Part shown: positions 42,286-51,973 of the stretch, in pieces
Numbering within the stretch: position 1 is the stretch's first letter
How the letters are laid out: each line of letters starts with the position of its first letter
From: Acetofilamentum sp.
GTDB taxonomy: Bacteria; Bacteroidota; Bacteroidia; Bacteroidales; DYOH01
Length of the DNA stretch: 64,000 nt
Assembly (NCBI GenBank): GCA_020720625.1
Contig: DYOH01000001.1
Location: forward strand, 44,654-108,653
Direction of reading: 5' to 3'
Translations under genes and position numbers: made by a program
Notes under the pieces: generated by a model
Seen by the model: the letters and a program-made list of their open reading frames with translations, nothing else
Database searches by the model: none
Told to the model about the DNA's origin: nothing

Positions 42286-43263
42286 ATGAAAACAACATTA
42301 AGAATTATATATCTGGCTATTTTACTCTCTGCAATGACAAATCAGGCATGTAGAAAAATAATTCCCACAGACATAGAGACAAAAGATAAAAAAATTGTAA
42401 TGAACGGACTTATTTCACCTTCGGGAATAGAAGTGCGTGCAAGTCTTAGTTTAGGATTAAATGATATAAGCAACGCAATAGAATATATCAACGATGCCGA
42501 AATGGTACTTTATAAAAATGATGAAGCTTTGGCGGTAATGGTGCGAAATAAATTCGATGATAAAGGTTTATATTATGTGCCTTATTTTACGCCGGAAATA
42601 GGCGTAGAGTACACTGTAAAAATTGAAAAATCGCCATATCAGAGTATTTCTGCCTCCAGCTATATTCCCGAAACAGTAAAGATAGATACAATTACTTATT
42701 TTAAAGAAACTGTTGCAGAAATTGGCTATACTTTTCTGGTATATTCGTTTTACCTTACCATAGACGATCCCAAAGAAACCGAGAATTATTATTTTATTGC
42801 TGACACTTCTGTGGTATATGATTATTATTATGATACATACTTGGAGAAAGACACCATGGTTCAAACTCAACAGGCAATTTACTTGCAATCTACAGATCCG
42901 GTTTTTGAAGGTGAAACAGAATATGCAGAATATTTATTATTTTCGGATGAAACCTTTAATGGCCAGAAACGCTCCTTGAAGGTGAGTATTGATGAGTGGG
43001 CATTCTCTGGAGATACTATTGATATGAAGTTTTATCTCTATTCCATTACCAAGGAGTATTATTTATTTCTAAAAAGCAGAGCCTTACAGTTGCAGCAAGA
43101 CGAAATTTCCAGATTACTGGGGGCTACTCCAGTACAAATTTTTTCGAATGTTGAAAATGGCTTCGGGTATTTTGGTGGACAAAATTATAGTACGAAATCT
43201 ATTGAGTTAGATGGAATGGAGAATAACTCTAAATATAAAAATATAGCAAAAAGGAAAGAATAA
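42286..43263 (+). CDS. DUF4249 family lipoprotein
   Basis: Lipobox-like MTNQACRKI; DUF4249-type organisation following a TonB receptor. Confidence 0.8.
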   Translation: MKTTLRIIYLAILLSAMTNQACRKIIPTDIETKDKKIVMNGLISPSGIEVRASLSLGLNDISNAIEYINDAEMVLYKNDEALAVMVRNKFDDKGLYYVPYFTPEIGVEYTVKIEKSPYQSISASSYIPETVKIDTITYFKETVAEIGYTFLVYSFYLTIDDPKETENYYFIADTSVVYDYYYDTYLEKDTMVQTQQAIYLQSTDPVFEGETEYAEYLLFSDETFNGQKRSLKVSIDEWAFSGDTIDMKFYLYSITKEYYLFLKSRALQLQQDEISRLLGATPVQIFSNVENGFGYFGGQNYSTKSIELDGMENNSKYKNIAKRKE

Positions 43264-43294
43264 ACACGCCTCTTGTGCGTTATGAAGATAATCT

Positions 43295-43339
43295 ATAAGA
43301 ACTTAATATTTTACATTATATTCTATATTAAGTTTTTAT
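43295..43339 (+). terminator. AT-rich terminator-like hairpin
   Basis: ATAAGAACTTAATAT / ATATTAAGTTTTTAT, 14 of 15 paired, 15-nt loop, after the DUF4249 gene. Confidence 0.5.
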
Positions 43340-43456
43340 GAATTATTGCTTACAGCACCTAATGTAAGGGATAATGCAAAATAAGATATTTTAATTACAT
43401 TAGCCTCTGCAAAAAATAGAGCAGAATATAGTTTAGAACATAAAACAGCAAAAAAT

Positions 43457-44569
43457 ATGAAAAATGGCTTGAGAAAAACAGGTGTACTTATCTTTACAAT
43501 GATACTTGCATCGATATACGTGTTTGCGCAGAAGGAAAATGTAAAAATAGAGGCATATTTTAAGAATAATATCAGCAACGAAATTTCCCAGTATACTTTA
43601 GAAGATATAATCAGTCAGCAGGCATTATCAGCCGGAAATATTGCCAATAACTCAATGACTATTGCTTTAGAACTGGATGAGCCGGGTTTTTACAGATTGG
43701 CATTTTCGCAAAATCTGTATTTGTTATTAGCTATTCATCCCGGGTTAGAAATGAAAATTGTGGTTGATATGGAAAATTTTCTTGAGCCTGTGATTACCGG
43801 AAGTAAAGAAAATGCCGATTTTTACAAGGAAATAGCTGCCATTAGCGTGGTTTCTGTCATTGAGGATAGTATCGAATTTGTTTTTAACTCAAATTATGGA
43901 GTAAACGATACTTTAGCAGCTCAGGCAGTAATGCAATACCAATTACTGGAGATGCAGAAAAGATTAAGTATGCAGAATTTTATTAAGAATAATCCCGGAT
44001 ATTTGGTTTCATTGTATTTTATTGAGCAGTTGTCGATTGAAGAAGATTACGATATTTTTAAACTTTTGGCAGATTCATTGACACAAAAATATCCAAACAA
44101 TGAATTTGTTATCAATCTAAAAACCAGAGTCGAGAAAGAGTCGCGATTGGCAGTAGGAAGTATTGCCCCCGATATTAAACTGCTAAACCCCGATGGAAAA
44201 GAAGTGGCACTATCTTCGTTGCGTGGAAAATATGTATTAATAGACTTCTGGGCAGCTTGGTGCGGGCCTTGTCGCCGCGAAAGCCCTAATTTGGTAAGTC
44301 TTTATGAAAAATATAATCAAAGAGGCTTCGAAATATTTAGTGTTTCGCTTGATCAGAGTCGCGAAGCCTGGCTTAAGGCCATAGAAGACGATAACCTGAG
44401 TAAATGGACACATGTTAGTGATTTAAAATACTGGCAATCGGAAGCGGCCAAAGATTATGGCGTTGAAGGTATTCCTTTTACAGTTTTGCTCGACAAAGAA
44501 GGACGCATTATTGCCAAAAGACTTAGAGGGCAGGATTTATTGGATAAAATGTCGGAACTACTTGATTAG
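43457..44569 (+). CDS. TlpA-like thiol-disulfide oxidoreductase
   Basis: VLIDFWAAWCGPCRRESPNLVSLYEKY thioredoxin active site. Confidence 0.93.
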   Translation: MKNGLRKTGVLIFTMILASIYVFAQKENVKIEAYFKNNISNEISQYTLEDIISQQALSAGNIANNSMTIALELDEPGFYRLAFSQNLYLLLAIHPGLEMKIVVDMENFLEPVITGSKENADFYKEIAAISVVSVIEDSIEFVFNSNYGVNDTLAAQAVMQYQLLEMQKRLSMQNFIKNNPGYLVSLYFIEQLSIEEDYDIFKLLADSLTQKYPNNEFVINLKTRVEKESRLAVGSIAPDIKLLNPDGKEVALSSLRGKYVLIDFWAAWCGPCRRESPNLVSLYEKYNQRGFEIFSVSLDQSREAWLKAIEDDNLSKWTHVSDLKYWQSEAAKDYGVEGIPFTVLLDKEGRIIAKRLRGQDLLDKMSELLD

Positions 44570-44574
44570 TTAAA

Positions 44575-46995
44575 ATGAAGAGCCTAGTGCTGATTATCAG
44601 TTTTTTTCTTGCTTTTTCTTCCATATCAGCTCAGAATATAATTGTTAAAGGGATTGTTACTGACCAAGGTAAGCAATCCCTTCCGTTTGTGAATGTTTAC
44701 ATCAGAAACACAGCCATTGGTACAATCACGGACCAAAAAGGACGCTTTGCAATATCCGTCCCCGCAGAAAAATTTCCGCTGACGCTTCAATTTTCGCGTA
44801 TTTCGTATCAATCAGAAACAATTCAAATATCATCTATTACTGAAAATTCTGATTTAGAAGTATCATTATTGCTTATTTCGAGCGAATTAGAAGAAGTAAA
44901 TGTTTCAAGTTTACATTTTAGAGCAAGAACTATACAGAGCATTACCCCAAAACTTGGCACAGTTCAAACATCAGCATCATCCGGAGAGATTGAGAATTTG
45001 ATTAAAACTTTGCCTGGTGTGTTTAGCGGAAACAGCATGAGCTATCAGTATTCCGTTAGAGGCGGTAATTACGACGAAAATCTTGTGTATATAAATGGAA
45101 TTGAAATGATGCGCCCACAATTGGTGCAAAACAGTCAGAACGAAGGAATTAGCTTTATAAACGCTAATCTGGTTGGGGCTATTTTTTTTTCTGCCGGTGG
45201 CTTCGATGCCGAATATGGAGATAAACTATCATCGGTGCTTGATATTCGCTATGAAAAGCCACGAGCCCTAAACTACTCATTTCAGGCCGGACTTTTGGGG
45301 GGTACATATTGGTATAAGCAACGTGTTTCCGATAGATTGGCTTTAATGAGCGCATTAAGATACAGAAATACAAAATATTTAAGTAAATTTTTGCCTGAAA
45401 AAGGCGATTACTTTCCCCAATCTTTTGATTTTCAGAATTTAATATATTGGAATTTTTCCAGGAATTGGCTTTTAGAGTTTTTCAATTACACTTCATCGAA
45501 CAGTTATCTGTTTCAGCCAAAAGAAAGAAAATCCGATTTTGGAACTATACAAGAAGCTTACAATATCAATATATATTTTGACGGAAGCGAGCAGAATAAA
45601 TATCTAAATCTGATGAATGCCATTACATTTCGCCACCAAAAGAACGCACTAAAGCTTGATTTTGCTTTTATTTCCAATAACCTTAAGGAATCATTAAATC
45701 AAGACATTATGGCGCAATATTGGCTCAACGAATTAGATAAGGAACTTGGGAGCGAAACATTGGGCGATAGTTTGTTGAATTTGGGAGTTGGAACAAGTCT
45801 TAATCATTTGCGAAATAGTTTATTTGCCAATTTATATACTTTTCAGTCTAATACAGCCTTTATTAAAGACAATTTGATTTTAAAAGCCGGCGTTACGTTC
45901 CGAAAAGAATATTTTATTTCCGATTATAATACTTGGGAAATGATAGACTCAGCGGGCTACAGCTTGCCCGATATGTCAGACCAATTGGCGCTATCCTACA
46001 GTAATAGCTATAGTGTTGATATTGAGCAATTTCGTGTGCAAGGATATTTGCATAGTGAATATGCTGAAAATATTTCGTGGGGTAGATTAATTTTGGCAGC
46101 CGGCCTGCGTTACCACCAGTTAAAATGGCATTCAAAGCCCATTATAAGCCCACGCCTGCGATTGGCCATAAATCCTGAAGCTTGGCCGCAAGCAGTTTTC
46201 CGTGTGTCGGCAGGCTTATATTATCAACCGGCATTTTATAGAGAAATAATAAATCTCAATGGAGAGTTGAATAATAAGCTCCGCGCACAACAATCAATAC
46301 ACCTTGTTTTTGGAAGCGATATAAAACTTAATATTTGGAGTAGGCCATTTTTACTTACAAGCGAATTGTATTATAAAATAATGCCTTATGTGTATATTTA
46401 TGAAGTAAATAATTTAAAAATAGACTATTATCCCAATCAAGAGGCCGGCGCTTATGCTTACGGAGCAGATATAAAATTAAGTGGAGAATTTGTTCCGGGC
46501 ATGGAGTCGTGGTTTAGTATCTCGTATTTAAAAACTGCCGAAAACATACTGAATGATGGTCATGGGAATATTTATAGGCCAATGGATCAACGTATTACGG
46601 CGCATATTTTTTTTCAGGATTATTTACCTGGAAATGAGAGTTATAAAGTAAATCTGAATTTTAATTTTGGAAGCGGCTTACCTTATGGACCACCACATTT
46701 TCCGAGATTTATGTCAACCGGACGTATGCCATTTTACGAACAACTTGATTTGGGAATCAGTAAAAAAATAGAGCGAAACAAATATTCGAAAACCCGTTCA
46801 CATTTTTTGTATAAAAATATTTGGTTAAGTGCAGAAGTATATAATTTATTCGATGCCAATAACGTAATTGGTTATTATTGGGTAAATGTGGCGCCTAACC
46901 AAGCCTTGCTATATAATTCTATCAGCCAGTTGTATCCGGTACCAAATTATGCTGTGGGAAGAATGTTTAATGTAAAAATGCAAATTGAATTTTAA
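44575..46995 (+). CDS. TonB-dependent receptor with carboxypeptidase-like regulatory domain
   Basis: IVKGIVTDQGKQSLPFVNVYIRNTAIGTITDQKGRF; plug LPGVFSGNSMSYQYSVRGGNYDENLVYINGIEM. Confidence 0.93.
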   Translation: MKSLVLIISFFLAFSSISAQNIIVKGIVTDQGKQSLPFVNVYIRNTAIGTITDQKGRFAISVPAEKFPLTLQFSRISYQSETIQISSITENSDLEVSLLLISSELEEVNVSSLHFRARTIQSITPKLGTVQTSASSGEIENLIKTLPGVFSGNSMSYQYSVRGGNYDENLVYINGIEMMRPQLVQNSQNEGISFINANLVGAIFFSAGGFDAEYGDKLSSVLDIRYEKPRALNYSFQAGLLGGTYWYKQRVSDRLALMSALRYRNTKYLSKFLPEKGDYFPQSFDFQNLIYWNFSRNWLLEFFNYTSSNSYLFQPKERKSDFGTIQEAYNINIYFDGSEQNKYLNLMNAITFRHQKNALKLDFAFISNNLKESLNQDIMAQYWLNELDKELGSETLGDSLLNLGVGTSLNHLRNSLFANLYTFQSNTAFIKDNLILKAGVTFRKEYFISDYNTWEMIDSAGYSLPDMSDQLALSYSNSYSVDIEQFRVQGYLHSEYAENISWGRLILAAGLRYHQLKWHSKPIISPRLRLAINPEAWPQAVFRVSAGLYYQPAFYREIINLNGELNNKLRAQQSIHLVFGSDIKLNIWSRPFLLTSELYYKIMPYVYIYEVNNLKIDYYPNQEAGAYAYGADIKLSGEFVPGMESWFSISYLKTAENILNDGHGNIYRPMDQRITAHIFFQDYLPGNESYKVNLNFNFGSGLPYGPPHFPRFMSTGRMPFYEQLDLGISKKIERNKYSKTRSHFLYKNIWLSAEVYNLFDANNVIGYYWVNVAPNQALLYNSISQLYPVPNYAVGRMFNVKMQIEF

Positions 46996-47037
46996 ATAAA
47001 AGCCAAATTTTTATTATATTTGACAAAAACCAGATAC

Positions 47038-47622
47038 ATGAAATACTTAGGTGTAAAGAAAGAGAGTAATAAACAGATTTTTAAACTGATAAAGCCATAT
47101 TTTAACCAAAAACTAGGTGAATATACTCATCAGAGAATCACCCAGGATTGGCATTTTCACGGTTTAGGTTTTGTAAGAGGCGATATGACTTATGTATTTG
47201 GTATCAATATTGGTTTCTTCCGTCTTGAACCCGGTGAGCATTTTAGTCATTTGGGAATGAATATTCTTGTTAGAACCAACGGAGTAAATCAGGAATTACG
47301 GAGCAAGTACCGTGCTTTTTTTGCTCAACACCTACAAGGATGGAGCCAACAATCGGAAACAAGCTATTCCAGCGACAGGGGTGGAGTAGGTTCGCAGTTT
47401 CCAAAATACGAAGCAATTAATAGTTTTAGTAGTCAGGAAGATATATTAACGTTTCTTCAAAGCTCCATAGACTTTGTATACAATAATGTTTACCCTGCGA
47501 TTTGGGAGAATGAAGGCAATTTGTTCGATGGAGTTGATGTGGCTAGTCCACCATGGGAGACTTCCTTCCTTGAGCTTACAGATTTGCAATTAGGTCGTTC
47601 CAAGTATTCTGCGCGTCAATAA
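47038..47622 (+). CDS. Hypothetical protein
   Basis: ORF abutting the next gene; start chosen at MKYLGVKKES. Confidence 0.6.
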   Translation: MKYLGVKKESNKQIFKLIKPYFNQKLGEYTHQRITQDWHFHGLGFVRGDMTYVFGINIGFFRLEPGEHFSHLGMNILVRTNGVNQELRSKYRAFFAQHLQGWSQQSETSYSSDRGGVGSQFPKYEAINSFSSQEDILTFLQSSIDFVYNNVYPAIWENEGNLFDGVDVASPPWETSFLELTDLQLGRSKYSARQ

Positions 47623-49679
47623 TGAGTTTTTTATATCCGGGTTTTTTGTGGGCACTTTTTGCACTTGCAGTGCCGATTATTATTCATATAATCAATTTAC
47701 GCTCATACGTAACTGTATATTTCAGTAATGTAGATTTTCTTACGGATATAGAAAAAGAAGCAAAATCCAAAGTTCTGCTAAAAAAATGGCTTTTATTGCT
47801 TATCCGATTATTGGCCTTAGCAGCCATGATAATTGCATTTGCTGTTCCCGTTAAACGAGTGGGTGGGCTTGTTTCATCAACAATAAATCAGAAATATATT
47901 TTTTGTTTGGATAATTCTATGAGCCTTACGGCAAATAGAAATGCCGTTAGATTACTGGATTTTGCCAAAAACAATGCCAATCAGCTGGCAAGTTCATTAA
48001 ACAGGAGTTCTCAATTCTACTTTATCACACACCAAAATACATCTTTTAGTCCGGAACTTACCAAAGACCAATTGCTAAGCGAAATTAAAAAATTGGAGAC
48101 AGCGCCAAAATCGGGTATGATAAGTGATTTACTTAATCGAGCGCAATTAATTGTTCAGCAAGATACAACATCACAATACCAAATATTTTTATTTTCCGAT
48201 TATCAGCAATCAAATACAGATTTTCAGGAGTTTAAAATGGCACGGAATGCTTTTGTAAATATTGTAAATCTTGAACCGGATAAGATTAATAATGTTGCCA
48301 TTGATTGCGTTTGGACAGACAATCCGAACCATTTGTTTATGCAAAGCGAAATTCTGCATATCCAATTACGCAATTACAGTCAGCAACTAATGGAAAATCT
48401 GCAAATAAATCTTTTTATTAATGATAGCAGCAGAGCCTATACCGTTGTTTCAGTAAATGCGAATTCATCAAAAAAAGTGAGTTTTCCGTATAAAAATACC
48501 GATAAAGGCATTGTAAAAGGCCATATTTCTATAAAAGACGATGGTTTTCAGTTCGATAATAAGGCCTATTTCTCTTATTTGGTTAAACCAAAAATCAGTG
48601 TAAAAGTGCTTGCCGAAAAAGAGCAAGACTGGCTTTTGCGTTTTTATGGAGATACCACTTATTTCAGATCATCATTTTACACGACTTTTAGCGAAATGAA
48701 AGCAAAATCGGAAATTAGCGATTTGTTGGTGATAAATGAGTTGCAGTATTTTGGCTTCGAGGAGCAGGAGTATCTTCTTGAGCATTTGCGTACTGGTAAT
48801 TCGGTTATTTTTATTCCTTCGATGCAAAATCACCTTACAACCCGATATAATTCCATATTAAACGAATTAGGTGCATCGTCTATAACTGCTTTCGACACCA
48901 GTACAAAAAATATTGCCTATATCGACTTTGAAAACCCTTTGTTTAATAGCGCTTTAGAAAAGCAACACAACTATATACAATTGCCTTTTGCCAAAAAGAA
49001 GTTTGGATTTAGCGCCCCGCAAGTTAACGAAAGGTATTTGCTCAGGTTTACTGATAAAACGGTTGCGCTATCAGAGATTAAGTACAAAGGTGGAATTTTT
49101 TATTTCTTTAGTTTTTCCTTATCTTCCGAAAATTCCGATTTTATAAATCATCCGATAATTGTTCCAATTTTATTTAATGCCGGTTTTTTAAGTAATTCGG
49201 CACATGCTATTAGCTACAGAATAGATGATGGAATAAATATAAAAACACCTGTTTTGTATGAATCAAGCTATCAAGAAAATATAATATTACGACACGCAGA
49301 AAGCGGTGAGTTTTTTATTCCGGGCATTTCATCATCTTTCGATAACAGGCTAGCGATATCTTTTTACAATCAGCTAAAAGATGTTGGAAATTATTACGTG
49401 ACAAGTAAAAATCAGGATATTTTTTGTTTATCGTTTAATTATCATCCGCGCGAATCAGATAATATATTTCTAAGTAACCAGAAGATTGAAGAGCAATTGG
49501 CCTTAAACAGCTTAGACAATTATGGAATTTTTGCATCTGAGCTAGAGAAGCTTGGAGAAAATGGTGCCAATGAATTAATAGAAAAGAATTTCTGGCATTA
49601 TTTTGTTATTCTGACCATTTTATTATTGATGTTGGAAATGGTATTGGCCAGATATTGGACAAGAAATCAGAAGCTTTAA
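47622..49679 (+). CDS. BatA-domain (PF07584-like) membrane protein
   Basis: N-terminal MSFLYPGFLWALFALAVPIIIHIINLRSYVTVYFSNVDFL; VWA-like region; C-terminal TM. Confidence 0.88.
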   Translation: MSFLYPGFLWALFALAVPIIIHIINLRSYVTVYFSNVDFLTDIEKEAKSKVLLKKWLLLLIRLLALAAMIIAFAVPVKRVGGLVSSTINQKYIFCLDNSMSLTANRNAVRLLDFAKNNANQLASSLNRSSQFYFITHQNTSFSPELTKDQLLSEIKKLETAPKSGMISDLLNRAQLIVQQDTTSQYQIFLFSDYQQSNTDFQEFKMARNAFVNIVNLEPDKINNVAIDCVWTDNPNHLFMQSEILHIQLRNYSQQLMENLQINLFINDSSRAYTVVSVNANSSKKVSFPYKNTDKGIVKGHISIKDDGFQFDNKAYFSYLVKPKISVKVLAEKEQDWLLRFYGDTTYFRSSFYTTFSEMKAKSEISDLLVINELQYFGFEEQEYLLEHLRTGNSVIFIPSMQNHLTTRYNSILNELGASSITAFDTSTKNIAYIDFENPLFNSALEKQHNYIQLPFAKKKFGFSAPQVNERYLLRFTDKTVALSEIKYKGGIFYFFSFSLSSENSDFINHPIIVPILFNAGFLSNSAHAISYRIDDGINIKTPVLYESSYQENIILRHAESGEFFIPGISSSFDNRLAISFYNQLKDVGNYYVTSKNQDIFCLSFNYHPRESDNIFLSNQKIEEQLALNSLDNYGIFASELEKLGENGANELIEKNFWHYFVILTILLLMLEMVLARYWTRNQKL

Positions 49680-49701
49680 AATAAAAAACGATTTTCATAT
49701 T

Positions 49702-49756
49702 TATCGGTTAAATTCCTTTAGAAAATTCAGAAAGAATTCAACCGATATTTTTTTTT
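49702..49756 (+). terminator. Rho-independent terminator
   Basis: TATCGGTTAAATTC / GAATTCAACCGATA (13 of 14 plus G-U) followed by nine T. Confidence 0.85.
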
Positions 49757-49761
49757 AACGT

Positions 49762-50565
49762 TTACATTTCGGATACTTTCATCATTTTGTCTTCAATATC
49801 GTGCACTAAATCAACAAAATGGGGATTACGTTTTATATCACGGCCTCTATGGAATGGCAAATCCACACTTGTATGGTGCACAATATTACTCGGAGCCGTA
49901 GACATAATGTAAATATCATCACCCAAATAAACGGCTTCGGAAATATCGTGCGTAACAAGAATAATGGTAGGCTGAACTTTTTCCCAAACATCAATAAGAA
50001 AATCCTGCATGTGTAATCTGGTTTTAGTATCCAGCGCACCAAAAGGTTCATCCATAAGCAAAATCTGATTGTTTACGAGCAAACTTCTGGCTATGGCCAC
50101 CCTTTGTAATTGCCCGCCTGAGAGTTTCGGATATTGAGCATATTTTTTTTCGTGCCCTTCTAAACCCACAATCTTAATCATTTCCATAGACTTTTCAGTT
50201 CTTTCGGCTTTGCTCATATTCTGAAACTTTAAACCAAGTGCTACATTATCGAGCACTGTCATCCAAGGAAAAGAAGAATACTGCTGAAAAACCATTCCAA
50301 TACGGTCGTTGTCGTTTCTTGGAACACCATTAATCAAAACAGACCCTGATGTAGGGGTTTGTAATCCAGCAACATATCGTAGTATGGTTGATTTTCCGCA
50401 ACCCGAGGGCCCAAGCAAAATAACAAATTGACCCTGATTGGGTTTATTTTCAATTAATAGATTAAAATCTTGAATAATAAAAGATTTTCCAACATCGTAA
50501 GATTGTGCGGCGGATTTTATATCGATAATATCTGGTAATTCGGTATTTAAAAACTGTACAGCCAT
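49762..50565 (-). CDS. ABC transporter ATP-binding protein, TauB/SsuB-like
   Basis: LLGPSGCGKSTILRYVAGL, LSGGQLQRVAIARSL, LLMDEPFGALD, LVTHDISEAVYLGD. Confidence 0.96.
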   Translation of the reverse strand: MAVQFLNTELPDIIDIKSAAQSYDVGKSFIIQDFNLLIENKPNQGQFVILLGPSGCGKSTILRYVAGLQTPTSGSVLINGVPRNDNDRIGMVFQQYSSFPWMTVLDNVALGLKFQNMSKAERTEKSMEMIKIVGLEGHEKKYAQYPKLSGGQLQRVAIARSLLVNNQILLMDEPFGALDTKTRLHMQDFLIDVWEKVQPTIILVTHDISEAVYLGDDIYIMSTAPSNIVHHTSVDLPFHRGRDIKRNPHFVDLVHDIEDKMMKVSEM

Positions 50566-50569
50566 AGTT

Positions 50570-51865
50570 TTAATATTTATGTGGATTGAGTTTTCTGTCT
50601 AATTTGGCGAATAATAAGTCTTGAACAAAGCCAATAATGATAATAAGTAGCAAGAGGGCAAACACATGGTCGAGCCTGCTGTGTCTGCGGGCTGTAAAAA
50701 TGAGTGCACCAATACCGCTTTCCTTATTAACTGTTTCAGCAACAATAATGTAAGTCCACGAAATAGCTGTCAATACCCTAATATCGTCGAGCAGGCGCGA
50801 AAGCACATGTGGCCAGTATACATATCTAATGGTTTGCCAGCTAGTAGCTCCAAGGGTAAATGCTGTTTGCTTGTATACTTCTTCAACTTCGTAAATCCTT
50901 TGAACTACCACTGGTAAAAGAAAAACAAAAATACCAAAAGCCAAAAATTGAACTTTCATATTTAGGTCGATACCAAACCAGGCAATAAATAATCCGGTAA
51001 CAGCCGCAAGTGGAACAAATCGAATGGCATCAATATATCTGCTTAAAAGGCCGCGAAAGAAGGGGATAAGCGCAATGATAAAACCTACGATAATAGAAAC
51101 TGCAATAGCCTCCAGATAGCCGAGTATATTTAGCAAAACAGAGTATAAAGTGTTGAATAATAGGCTGCTAACGCTAAGTATGCTACTTATCTGAGCATTT
51201 TTCACTACATCAAACTCGTATTTAGCTAAATCAACCGGACTTAATATTTTGCTTAATTCTGCGCTAAAAGCATCCTTATTTCCAAAAGTTTTATCGAGCA
51301 AAGGTGCAAGATTATTTAATATAGTAAGCGGAACACTATCATTTTTGAGCACTTCGATTGAGCTATTGGAAAGCAAATATTTTTGGGAAACCGTAAGATT
51401 AATTTTATCAGCAGCTAATTCTTTAAAAGAAATTAAAACGGCTCCCGGAGCAGGTAAAATACCTTTTTGAACCCACGGCTTTTGATGATAATAATCGAGC
51501 TGTATGCCTGGCAAATCTGATGTTCCGTTTTGAATAAAGTTTTGATTATCTGCAGATTTAGCAGCGTTAAATTCAATTGAGTTTGTTTTTCCGGCTCCAT
51601 CAGTGAGCTTTAGCGTATACTTACCATCTTCAGGTATCTTAAATGTGCTAAGGTTTTGTGCTTCAATAATGCTTTTTTTATCAGCGTTGAGCAGTTCAAA
51701 AGTGTAGGGTGGGTTTCCGCCAACAGCATTAAATTCTATTCGTCGATTTACAAATGGGTAAGTAAATAACCACCAGACAAAAAGAAAGAAGATAAATCCA
51801 GCAAGTTCGATGAGCAGTCTTTTTTTCTTAGAGATACCTGCACCGATTTTAAATAATTCTTTCAT
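50570..51865 (-). CDS. ABC transporter permease with periplasmic SprB-like insertion
   Basis: C-terminal BPD_transp-type region (YWPHVLSRLLDDIRVLTAISWTYIIVAE); N-terminal GGNPPYTFELLNADKKSII...GKYTLKLTDGAGK. Confidence 0.88.
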   Translation of the reverse strand: MKELFKIGAGISKKKRLLIELAGFIFFLFVWWLFTYPFVNRRIEFNAVGGNPPYTFELLNADKKSIIEAQNLSTFKIPEDGKYTLKLTDGAGKTNSIEFNAAKSADNQNFIQNGTSDLPGIQLDYYHQKPWVQKGILPAPGAVLISFKELAADKINLTVSQKYLLSNSSIEVLKNDSVPLTILNNLAPLLDKTFGNKDAFSAELSKILSPVDLAKYEFDVVKNAQISSILSVSSLLFNTLYSVLLNILGYLEAIAVSIIVGFIIALIPFFRGLLSRYIDAIRFVPLAAVTGLFIAWFGIDLNMKVQFLAFGIFVFLLPVVVQRIYEVEEVYKQTAFTLGATSWQTIRYVYWPHVLSRLLDDIRVLTAISWTYIIVAETVNKESGIGALIFTARRHSRLDHVFALLLLIIIIGFVQDLLFAKLDRKLNPHKY

Positions 51866-51973
51866 AGATAAAAATGTTTTCGATTATTGATGAGCACTAA
51901 ATTACAATAAAATACTGAAACAAAAAACCCCATTGAAATATCAACGGGGTAATAAGAAAATAAAGCGTTTTTA

